Made by a program: the position numbers and the translations under genes. Below, piece after piece: positions 43,662-51,927 of a DNA stretch of 64,000 nt; position 1 is the stretch's first letter; the number at the start of each line of letters is the position of its first letter. This DNA comes from RYN-230 sp963718305 (GTDB lineage Bacteria; Actinomycetota; Actinomycetes; Streptosporangiales; Streptosporangiaceae), in the NCBI GenBank assembly GCA_963718305.1, contig CAVQZG010000010.1, forward strand, positions 659,014-723,013, read 5' to 3'. The notes beneath the pieces are model-generated. The model searched no databases and was not told the DNA's origin. It saw only the letters and a program-made list of their open reading frames with translations.

Positions 43662-43919
43662 ACCGCCCAGGCGTCCGCCACCGGACCCACGTGCCGAGCT
43701 TGTCGGGGTTGATCACCGTGCGGATCGTCTGGATCTGCCCGTCGAGTATGTCGAGCGCCAAGGTGCTGAGGACCTTGCCGTCCCGGTCGCGGAAGATCGC
43801 GCCCGGCTGGCCGTTCACCTCGCGCGGCTCCACGACGCCGATCCGGACGAACCAGGGGAAGGTCGAGGCGAGCACCCGGGCCGCGTTCGCAGCTCCTCGA
43901 ACTCCTCGGCCTGGGTCAA
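43628..43919 (-). pseudogene. ECF41/SigJ-type sigma factor with internal deletion
   Basis: A TTG at 43919 overlapping the epimerase stop (TTGA) gives MTQAEEFEELR, a normal ECF41 N-terminus. The DNA then jumps (near 43886-43890) to NAARVLASTFPWFVRIGVVE, PREVNGQPGAIFRDRDGKVL and DGQIQTIRTVINPDKLG, the end of the SnoaL-like C-terminal domain. A late frame change ends it as HVGPVADAWAV. Both DNA-binding regions (about 200 residues) are gone, so it cannot act as a sigma factor. The order epimerase then ECF41 sigma matches a common genomic pairing for this group. Confidence 0.75.
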
Positions 43920-44848
43920 GCCAGCCCTTCCTTGAAGCCCTGCCGCCACGAGGGGTAGCGCAGCTCCCAGCCGAGCTCCCGCTTGGCCTTGGCGTTGGAG
44001 AAGCCGCGCCCCTCGGTCATCATCGTCACCGCCGCTTCCCCGGCCAGCAGCCGGGCCAGCCACCTGGGCACCCGCATCGGCGGCTTCGCCCCCGCGCACG
44101 CGGCCAGATAAGGCAGCCACTCGCTGGCCGGGGCCGGTTCGTCGTCGACGATGTTGAACACGCCCCTCGCCTTCTGCTCCACCGCCAGCACGGTAGCGCT
44201 CGCCGCGTCGTCGAGATGCACCCACGAGCTGTAGCCGGTGCCGCCCCCGACGAGCGGGAACTGCCGCTTGCGCACGAGCTCGACCTGGTCGTCCGTGGCG
44301 CCTGGCCCGTAGAACCCGCCGTATCGCAGGACCGCGCCGCCAGCCCTGAGGACCGCGTCCTCGACGTGGCCGATCGCCAGCGCCCCCGCGTGCATTATCG
44401 TCCCCTCGCCCGGGTCCAGCGGATCCTCCTCGGTCTTGACCCATCCGCCCGTGCGGATTCCGTTCCAGCTGGCGTAGCTCTGCGCGACGAACTGGGATAC
44501 GCCGGTCGCCTCCGCCGCGGCCAGCAGGTGGTCCGTTCCCTCGGTGCGCAGCCGGTTGGTGGCGGCGAACCACCGGTCGATGTGCTTGATGTCGGGCTTG
44601 CCGGCGTGCGCCACGGAAATTGCGGTCATCTGGTGCACGATCGCATCCGGCCGGGCGGCCGCCACCGCTTCGCCGACCGACGCCGCATCCAGCCCGTCCA
44701 TCACAACCGCCTCGGCGCCCAGCTGCTCCAGCGACCCCAGTTTGGCCGGGCTCGTCGTCGTAGCCGTCACCTGGTGGCCCCGGGCCACGAGCTGAGGCAC
44801 CAGCCGCCGCCCCATGACCCCGCTCCCGCCTGCCACGAACACCCGCAT
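43916..44848 (-). CDS. NAD(P)-dependent epimerase/reductase (atypical SDR)
   Basis: 310 residues from ATG 44848, with AGGAAGG at a suitable distance (GTG 44857 possible). NAD(P)-binding GGSGVMGRRLVPQL, then ATTTSPAKLGSLEQLGAEAV; VLRYGGFYGPGATDD and SWVHLDDAASATVLAV mark the epimerase-like substrate region. The catalytic Tyr-x-x-x-Lys is not in its classical form (SQSYASWNG), so it may be an atypical SDR reductase. It overlaps the broken ECF41 sigma gene, with which such oxidoreductases are often co-encoded and co-regulated. Confidence 0.85.
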   Translation of the reverse strand: MRVFVAGGSGVMGRRLVPQLVARGHQVTATTTSPAKLGSLEQLGAEAVVMDGLDAASVGEAVAAARPDAIVHQMTAISVAHAGKPDIKHIDRWFAATNRLRTEGTDHLLAAAEATGVSQFVAQSYASWNGIRTGGWVKTEEDPLDPGEGTIMHAGALAIGHVEDAVLRAGGAVLRYGGFYGPGATDDQVELVRKRQFPLVGGGTGYSSWVHLDDAASATVLAVEQKARGVFNIVDDEPAPASEWLPYLAACAGAKPPMRVPRWLARLLAGEAAVTMMTEGRGFSNAKAKRELGWELRYPSWRQGFKEGLA

Positions 44849-45077
44849 GACCATCACCTTCCTGATTTCAGACCTTCGGTGGAACGCGTGAGCTGTGATG
44901 GGTTGCTCCGCACGAGGCCCCAGCTGGGCCGCCAGCAGGTGCGGGCTCTCCGCTTTTCTCTATGCCGGTGGCGGTGGCCGGTGGCCGGGACGCTATTAGC
45001 GTGCGGCGGCACCGGCAGGGGAGACATCGGCCAGCTGGCCGATGTTGCCGCCGGTCAGGGCCGCAACGATGGGGCAG

Positions 45078-45263
45078 ATGGAGATCCGCATCATCCTAGA
45101 CAGGGCCGAGCCGCCCGCCGGCCGCCTCCGGGCCGTCCCCGATCCCGGGCATTGCCACGCCGGCCAAGACGAGGAGATCCGCTTCACCGGCTGGCTCGGG
45201 TTGCTCAGGGCGCTGTATGAGGTGACCGGGGGGCCCGGCGCCGGCTCTGTTCCGGTGCCCTAA
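45078..45263 (+). CDS. Small conserved hypothetical protein
   Basis: 61 residues from ATG 45078 (ATG 45069 in frame). Sequence MEIRIILDRAEPPAGRLRAV ... EEIRFTGWLGLLRALYEVTG. The block FTGWLGLLRALYEV recurs, as I recall, in a family of very small actinobacterial proteins. No membrane segment. Stands between the epimerase (divergent) and the LAL regulator. The ribosome-binding site is weak. Confidence 0.5.
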   Translation: MEIRIILDRAEPPAGRLRAVPDPGHCHAGQDEEIRFTGWLGLLRALYEVTGGPGAGSVPVP

Positions 45264-45316
45264 CCCGCGCGCGGCCCGCTGCCCTGGGACGCTCCTCGCG
45301 GAGTAGCATCCGGCTC

Positions 45317-48199
45317 ATGGGAACGCTGGCGCCGGTCCCGGGCATCCGCGGGCGTGCGGCGGAGATCGCGGTCCTGGGGGATGCTGTGGACCGGGTCGTG
45401 TCAGGCCGGCCGGCGGTCGTGCTGATCGAGGGTGAGGCCGGGATCGGGAAGACGCGGCTACTCGCCGGCGTGCTGGAGGACGCGCGCGGCCGCGGCATGC
45501 AGGTGGCGGCGGGCCGGGCTGAGGAGCTGGAGCGGACCCGGCCGTTCGGCCTGGTGGCCGCCGCGTTCGGGTGCGTCCGCTCGTCGCCGGACCCGCGGCG
45601 GGCGGCCATCGCCGCGCTGCTGGCCACCCGGGGCGGTGACCGGGGCCCGATCACGGTGACCAGCGACCCTGGGCTGCGGTTCCGCGCGGTCGATGCGTTC
45701 GCTGACCTGGCGGAGGAGCTCGCGCTGGCCGGGCCGCTGGTGATCGGCGTGGATGACCTGCAGTGGGCCGACCCGTCCAGCCTGCTGACGCTGGCCGCGG
45801 TGAGCCGCCGTCTGGCCTATCTCCCGGTGGCCCTCATCGGGTGCCTGCGTCCCTCCCCGCGCATCCCGGAACTGGATCGCCTCGCCGGTCTGCTGCTGGA
45901 TGCCGGAGGGCGCATTCTCGCCGTGCGGGGCCTGACCGAGCGGGCGGTGGCGGAGCTGGTGGCCGAGGCGGTGGCCGCCGTGCCGGGACCCGGGTTGCTG
46001 GCCGGGATATCGGGAGCGGCCGGGAACCCGCTGTTCGTCACCGAGCTGCTGGGGGCGCTGGCCCAGGAGGGCGCGATCGAGACCGCCGGCGGGCGGGCCG
46101 AGGTAGCGGAGGTGACCCTGCCGCCGACGCTGCGGCTGACGATCTTGCGCCGTCTCAGTTTCCTGTCCGAGGACACCCTGCAGGCGCTGCGGGCCGCCTC
46201 GATCCTGGGATCCAGCTTCACGGTCACCGAGCTGTCGGTGACCATGGCCCGTCCCGCGCTCGAGCTGTCGGTGGTGCTGGCGGAAGGGATCGCGGGGCGG
46301 GTCCTGGAAGAGTACGGCGCCGTCATCCGGTTCCGTCATGACCTGATCCGTGACGCTATCTATGAGGATCTGCCGCTCAGCGTCCGCCGGGGGCTGCACC
46401 GCGAGGCCGGGCAGCGGCTGGCGCAAACGGGAGCCCCGGCGCTGCAGGTGGCCGAGCACCTCGCCCGCGGAGCCGGGCAAGGAGACGCCGAGGCCATCGG
46501 GTGGCTGACCAGGGCCGCCCGGGAGGCAGCGGCGCGATCGCCTGATATCGCCGCCAGCCTGCTGGAGCGGGCGGCCGGGCTGATGGCGCCGGCCGATCCC
46601 GGCCGCGACCGGCTGCTCGCCGAACGGGCCAGCAGCCTGATGGTGTCGGGCCGGATCGCCGACACCCTGGCGGCTTGCCGCTCGCTGCTGGACCGCGACC
46701 TTGACCCACAGGTGGATGGCTCCGTCCGGATCTGCCTCGGGCGCGCCCTGCTCGCCGAAGGACAGGTGCGCGACGCGCTGCAGGAACTGGAACAGGCGGG
46801 CTCATCACCTGCGCTGCCCGGTGCCGAGCGAGCCGCCGCTTGGGCGTGGGCAGGCTTCGCCCGCGTGTCGCTGGGAGACCTCGACGGCGCCGCTGCCTCG
46901 GCGGAGCAGGCCCGCTCGGCGGCGGCGTCAGCCGGCGATCACCTGACCGTCAGCGTCGCCATGACCACGCTGGCCCGGGTCTCGGAATCCCGCGGTCATC
47001 TCCGGGACGCGCTCCAGATCACCGACGAGGCGGTGCACCTGGCCGACGAGAGCCCTGGCAGGCTCGGACACCGCTATCCGATCCGCGCAACCCGGGGACA
47101 CATCCTCATCGAGCTCGACCGGCCCGAGGAGGCCAGGTCCGCGCTCGGCGTCGGGATGCGGATCAGCGAGGAGAGCGGCGTCCGCTGGCCCCTGTCCATC
47201 TACCAGGTGTTCCTTGCCCTCGAGCGCTTCATCACCGGGGAGTGGGATGACGCGATCGCCGAGCTCGAGGCAAGCTTCGAGCTGGCGGACGAGATCGGCT
47301 CGACCTACAACCACGTGTTCGCGCACGGCATACTGTCCCTGATCAGCCTTCACCGCAACGACCTCAGCCGCGCCGAGGAGGCCGCCGGCGCCGCCGCCCG
47401 GGATCTCGCCGGCTGGGGCTCCGGCTACCGCACGACCTGGGCCGCGTGGCCGCGCGCGCTCATCCTGGAGGCCGGCGGCGAGCTTGGACAGGCGCTCGCC
47501 ACCATGACCGGCGCGTGGGACATGTGCGCCCGGCTGGGGCTCGCGCTGGATTACCCGGCCGTCGGGGCCGATCTTGTCCGGCTCGCGCTGGCCTCGGGTG
47601 ATATGGGACGGGCCCGGGATGCCTCGGCGGCGGTCACCGAGGTAGCGGCACGCAACGAGGTGCCCTGGATGACCGGCGCCGCGCTGCGCTGCCGGGGCCT
47701 GATCGAGGACGACGCCGAGATCCTGCAAGCCGCCGCTGGCGCCTGCGCGGGCGGGTCGCGTCCCCTGGGGCTCGCGCTTGCCTGCGAGGACGCGGGCGCC
47801 GCCTTCGCGCGGCAGGGCCGCCTGGACCGCGCCCGCCCGCTCCTCGATCAGGCGCTCGGCATCTACGAGCGGCTCGGCGCCGCCCGTGACCTGGCCCGCG
47901 CCGAAGCCACATTGCGCGAGGCGGGCATCCGGCGCGGCCGCCGCGGGACACGCGGCCGGCCGCAGATCGGCTGGGCCAGCCTCACCCCCGCCGAGCACGC
48001 GGTCGCCGGCCTGGTCGCCGAGGGACTGTCCAATCCCCAGATCGGCGAGCGGCTGTACATATCACGCCGGACCGTGCAGACCCACCTCGCGCACATGTTC
48101 GCCAAGCTGGACATCGCCACCCGTGCCCAGCTCGCCGTCGACGTGACCCGCCATCGGGGCAGCGAGCCGGCGGACACCGCGGACTCCGCCGGCGGGTAA
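45317..48199 (+). CDS. LuxR-family LAL transcriptional regulator (AAA ATPase + TPR-like + HTH)
   Basis: 960 residues. N-terminal ATPase with Walker A EGEAGIGKTRLLAG (~39) and Walker B LVIGVDDLQWADPSS (~140). The central ~500 residues are helical repeats of TPR type, often Ala/Arg/Asp-rich. The C-terminal LuxR HTH reads LTPAEHAVAGLVAEGLSNPQ and SRRTVQTHLAHMFAKLDIAT. LAL proteins are ATP-dependent activators of sugar, secondary-metabolite or efflux genes. The next gene in the same direction encodes an MFS exporter, a plausible target. Confidence 0.93.
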   Translation: MGTLAPVPGIRGRAAEIAVLGDAVDRVVSGRPAVVLIEGEAGIGKTRLLAGVLEDARGRGMQVAAGRAEELERTRPFGLVAAAFGCVRSSPDPRRAAIAALLATRGGDRGPITVTSDPGLRFRAVDAFADLAEELALAGPLVIGVDDLQWADPSSLLTLAAVSRRLAYLPVALIGCLRPSPRIPELDRLAGLLLDAGGRILAVRGLTERAVAELVAEAVAAVPGPGLLAGISGAAGNPLFVTELLGALAQEGAIETAGGRAEVAEVTLPPTLRLTILRRLSFLSEDTLQALRAASILGSSFTVTELSVTMARPALELSVVLAEGIAGRVLEEYGAVIRFRHDLIRDAIYEDLPLSVRRGLHREAGQRLAQTGAPALQVAEHLARGAGQGDAEAIGWLTRAAREAAARSPDIAASLLERAAGLMAPADPGRDRLLAERASSLMVSGRIADTLAACRSLLDRDLDPQVDGSVRICLGRALLAEGQVRDALQELEQAGSSPALPGAERAAAWAWAGFARVSLGDLDGAAASAEQARSAAASAGDHLTVSVAMTTLARVSESRGHLRDALQITDEAVHLADESPGRLGHRYPIRATRGHILIELDRPEEARSALGVGMRISEESGVRWPLSIYQVFLALERFITGEWDDAIAELEASFELADEIGSTYNHVFAHGILSLISLHRNDLSRAEEAAGAAARDLAGWGSGYRTTWAAWPRALILEAGGELGQALATMTGAWDMCARLGLALDYPAVGADLVRLALASGDMGRARDASAAVTEVAARNEVPWMTGAALRCRGLIEDDAEILQAAAGACAGGSRPLGLALACEDAGAAFARQGRLDRARPLLDQALGIYERLGAARDLARAEATLREAGIRRGRRGTRGRPQIGWASLTPAEHAVAGLVAEGLSNPQIGERLYISRRTVQTHLAHMFAKLDIATRAQLAVDVTRHRGSEPADTADSAGG

Positions 48200-48455
48200 G
48201 CACGCGCAGGTGCTGAGCAGGCCGCCCGCGATCAGGCCGGCCGCGCCGTGACGCTCATCGCGGCGCAGGTACCCATCGCCCGGTTGGGGTGGCGAAGCCG
48301 CCAGCCACGAGGCCGCCGTGAACCGGCCGGATCTTGCGCCCGGCGAGACCGCCGTGGCGATGGGCCCGCCGGTACTCGGCGGAGGCCCGTCCCGGGGAAC
48401 GACATCGGCCATCCGGCGGATGTCCCCAAGGCCGCGTCGCAGTCAGGCTCGCACT

Positions 48456-50060
48456 ATGCGATCCAAACCCATGATCCTCGTCGCGCTGCTGCTCGCAGCG
48501 TTCCTCGTCAACCTGGACACGACCCTGGTGAACGTGGCGCTTCCCGCCCTGGTGCGCGAGCTGCATGCCACCACTACTCAGCTGCAGTGGGTCGTCGACT
48601 CTTTCAACCTCGTGTTCGCCGCGCTGCTGCTCACCTTCGGCAGCCTGTCCGACCGGTTCGGCCGCAAGGGCATGCTGCTGACGGGGCTGGCTGTGTTCGG
48701 GACCGCCAGCCTGGCCGGTGGCTTCACCACCGACCCGGCGCAACTCATCGTGGCCCGGTCTGTGATGGGGCTGGGCGCCGCCATGACATTCCCGGCGACG
48801 CTCTCACTGATCTCCAACGTCTTCACTGCGAGACGGGAACGGGCTCGCGCCATCGGCTTGTGGGGCGCGGTCGCGGGCGTGGCCATCGCGATGGGGCCGA
48901 TCGTGGGCGGCTGGCTACTGGAGCACTTCAGCTGGGCGTCCATCTTCATCGCCATGGCGCCGGTCGCGGCGGCCGCCGTAGTCCTGGTGGCGCTGGTCGT
49001 TCCCACGTCGAAGGACCCGGACGCGGCGGCTCTGGACATCCCCGGCCTGGTGCTGTCCTCGGCAACCATGGCGCTGCTGGTCTTCACCATCATTGAGGCG
49101 CCGGACTACGGGTGGGCAGCGGCGCGCAGCGTGGCTGGCTTTGCCGCCTCGGCGGTCTTGCTCGCCGCGTTCATCGTGCGTGAGCGGCGTGCCGCGCACC
49201 CGATGCTCGACGTGCGGCTGTTCCGCAACATGCGGTTCAGCGCGGCCAGCGGCGCGGTCACGGTGTCGTTCTTCACCCTGCTCGGCTTCATCTTCCTGAT
49301 GACCCAGTATTTCCAGTTCGTCCGCGGCTACGGCCCGCTGTCGGCCGGGGTGCACCTGCTCCCGGTGGCGCTGTCGGTCGGCGCCGGATCGGTCGCCGGG
49401 ACCCAGCTCGCGGTGCGGGCCGGGACCAAGCTCATCGTCACCATCGGGCTGGTCGCGATGGCCGTGTTCTACGGCTGGGTAGCGGCGACCACCAGCGCGA
49501 CGCTCAGTTACGGCGTCATCGCGGCCCAGATGGTGCTGTACGGGCTCGGCATGGGCCTGAGCTCGGCGCCCGCCACCGAGTCGATCATGGGCGCTATCTC
49601 GCGGGCCAAGGCAGGCGTCGGCTCGGCCGTGAACGACTCCACCCGGCTGATCGGCGGCACGCTCGGCGTGGCAGTGATCGGCAGTGTTTACGCATCGGTG
49701 TATGGATCACAGCTGACCGCCACCCTGCCAGCCAGCGTGCCCGGCCGGGTCGCAGCAATCGCACACCAGTCCGTCGGCGCGGCGTACGTGGCCGCCAGCA
49801 AGATCGCGGCCCTCGGCCATCCGGTCCTCGGGCAGGCACTGCAGCACACCGCCGCGAACGCCTTCCTGCGCGGCCTGACCATCAGCTGCCTCGTCGCGGC
49901 AGGTGTTGCAGCGGCGGGTGCTCTCCTGGCTGTCTTGTTCCTGCCCGCCCAGCCCGCCCAGCCAATCCAGATCGCCCCGCCAGCGGCCGATGAACCCGCA
50001 ACAGCCGAAGGCCGCTGCGTTGCCCAGACCCCAGCGCACCCCGCCTCAGCGGCCCGGTAA
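48456..50060 (+). CDS. MFS drug/H+ antiporter, DHA2 (14-span) family
   Basis: 534 residues from ATG 48456; the open frame further upstream (to 48318) is not protein-like. Span 1 FLVNLDTTLVNVALPALVRE, inter-span loop GSLSDRFGRKGMLLTG, span 5 WGAVAGVAIAMGPIVGGWLL and ~14 hydrophobic segments place it in the EmrB/QacA group. The last ~40 residues are Pro/Ala-rich. Lies between the LAL regulator and an MBL hydrolase in one direction. Confidence 0.92.
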   Translation: MRSKPMILVALLLAAFLVNLDTTLVNVALPALVRELHATTTQLQWVVDSFNLVFAALLLTFGSLSDRFGRKGMLLTGLAVFGTASLAGGFTTDPAQLIVARSVMGLGAAMTFPATLSLISNVFTARRERARAIGLWGAVAGVAIAMGPIVGGWLLEHFSWASIFIAMAPVAAAAVVLVALVVPTSKDPDAAALDIPGLVLSSATMALLVFTIIEAPDYGWAAARSVAGFAASAVLLAAFIVRERRAAHPMLDVRLFRNMRFSAASGAVTVSFFTLLGFIFLMTQYFQFVRGYGPLSAGVHLLPVALSVGAGSVAGTQLAVRAGTKLIVTIGLVAMAVFYGWVAATTSATLSYGVIAAQMVLYGLGMGLSSAPATESIMGAISRAKAGVGSAVNDSTRLIGGTLGVAVIGSVYASVYGSQLTATLPASVPGRVAAIAHQSVGAAYVAASKIAALGHPVLGQALQHTAANAFLRGLTISCLVAAGVAAAGALLAVLFLPAQPAQPIQIAPPAADEPATAEGRCVAQTPAHPASAAR

Positions 50061-50119
50061 CGCGGCGGGCAGCAAACTGCTGCCCGCCACACCTGACTGA
50101 CACCGAAGGGATCACTGCC

Positions 50120-51834
50120 ATGACCGGACCGATCACCCGCCACCGCGACATCGAATCACTCAAGACGGCGGCCCGCTGGCCTGGCGCCGACCGGAACACC
50201 ACGGTCATCCTCGCCGCCAGGCTCGCGGCTGCCCGCGCGGACGCCGAGGGCTACCGCTACTTCTCCGGGCTGGCCGGCGCCCAGCCAGGCGAGACGCTGC
50301 CTCTCACGCTCGCCGGGTTCTTCCAGGCCCGGCTGGGCGAAGATGTGGACGCCGCGCTGGCCAAGCTGGACCAGGCCGCGGCCACGGATCTTGGCCCGCC
50401 GCAGTACTTCCGCGGGCTGGCCCTGGCCGGGCTGCCGCCGGATCGGCGGCGGGCCGAACAGGCCGTGGCCGACCTGGAGTTCGTCCTGGCCGTCCGTGAC
50501 CAGTTCCCGGCCATGCTGCTGCGCGCCGCGTACCACGGCCTGGCCGCCGCCCATGCCGTGCTGGGCCACGATGAGCAGGCCGCCGAGGCCGGACGCAAGT
50601 CAGGGCTCGGCGCCGCCCCGGCAGACACGCAACTGATGTTCGGCGGCTTCTGGGCCACCGCCGCCGACGGGTTCCGCTTCACCTCGCCCAGGATCCTGCG
50701 GCCGGAACCCGGTATCCAGGTCGCCCAGGGCTACGACTTCAGCGATCTGGCGTTCATCACGACCAGCGACGGCGTCGTCGCGATCGACGCCGGCACCACC
50801 CCCGACCGGGTCAAGGCCGCGCTCAGCGACCTTGACCCGCCCGCCGACGGTGCGATCAGCCACCTGATCCTCACTCACGCGCACTGGGACCACATCGGCG
50901 GCGCGGGCGCGCTGCGCGGGCCCGGCACCCGGGTGATCGCCCAGGCCGGCTTCCCCGCCGGACTGGAGCGTGACCAAGGTGACCGGCCACGGCTTCCGCT
51001 ACTTCACCGGAGCCGCCGGGGACGTCCCCCCGGCCGTCGTCCCCGACCAGCTGATCAGCGAGCCGACGCCACTGACCGTCGGGGGCACCGAGCTTGTCCT
51101 GTATCCGACGCCGGGCGGGGAAACCACAGACGCGCTGATGGTCCACCTTCCGGCGAGCGGCGTGCTGTTCGCCGGCGACGTGCTGATGCCCTACCTGGGG
51201 CAGCCATTCGCCGGCGAAGGCTCCCCGGAGGGGCTCCTGCAGGCCCTCGCCTTCATCGGCAGCCTGCGGCCCCGCCTGCTCATCCAGGGCCACGCCACGC
51301 TGACCGAGCAGTTCACCGCCGAGGCGATCGCCGGCCTTCAGGCGGCACTGACCCAGCTGCACGGCGAGGTGCTGGACGGCATCCGCGGCGGCCGCGCCCT
51401 GCCGGACATCCTGGAGGAGGCCAGCCTCCCGGCGGTACTCCGCGAGCACCCCGCGGCGGTCGTGCCTTACCTGGTGATCCGCGACCACTTCACCGAGCGG
51501 CTCTACCACCAGCGCACCGGCTACTGGCAGCCAGACGGGCGGGGACTGGAGCCGGCGACCGCGGCCGAGCACGCCGCCGCCCTCGACCTGCTGGCCGGAG
51601 GCCGGGACGAGCAGTTCGCCGCCGCCGCTGCCACCCTCCTCGGCCAAGGCGATTACGCCCTCGCCCTGCAGATCATCCAGCCGGGCCTGCTACAGCCACC
51701 CCGCCAGCATCACCCTCGCCGGGCTGCGCCGCACCGCGCTGCACCGCCTCATGGAGCAGTACCAGCAGCTCGACCCGTTCAAGTTCCTCATCTACGCCGA
51801 ACTCGCCGGCGCCGAGATCGGCCCGGTCCAGTAA
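50120..51834 (+). CDS. MBL-fold hydrolase, distantly alkyl-sulfatase-like (two frameshifts)
   Basis: From ATG 50120. Residues ~20-170 are helical; the MBL core follows with LILTHAHWDHIGG (HxHxDH metal site) near residue 255. The frame shifts at ~50970, continuing as VTKVTGHGFRYFTGAAGDVP, GVLFAGDVLMPYLGQPF and LLIQGHATL. A helical region with LLAGGRDEQFAAAAATLLGQ resembles the dimerisation part of SdsA1/BDS1-type alkylsulfatases. A second shift near 51688 leads to YSHPASITLAGLRRTALHRL and the end at 51834. Restored length ~570 residues. Substrate unknown; a secreted or cytoplasmic site cannot be told as no signal is seen. Confidence 0.75.
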
Positions 51835-51927
51835 CCGCCCGCCGCACGCTGGCGCCGGACCGTCAGGGCACAACAAAGGAGACCACGATGCACAACGATT
51901 CTTCCCGACATTCGGATGAGGTAGGCC

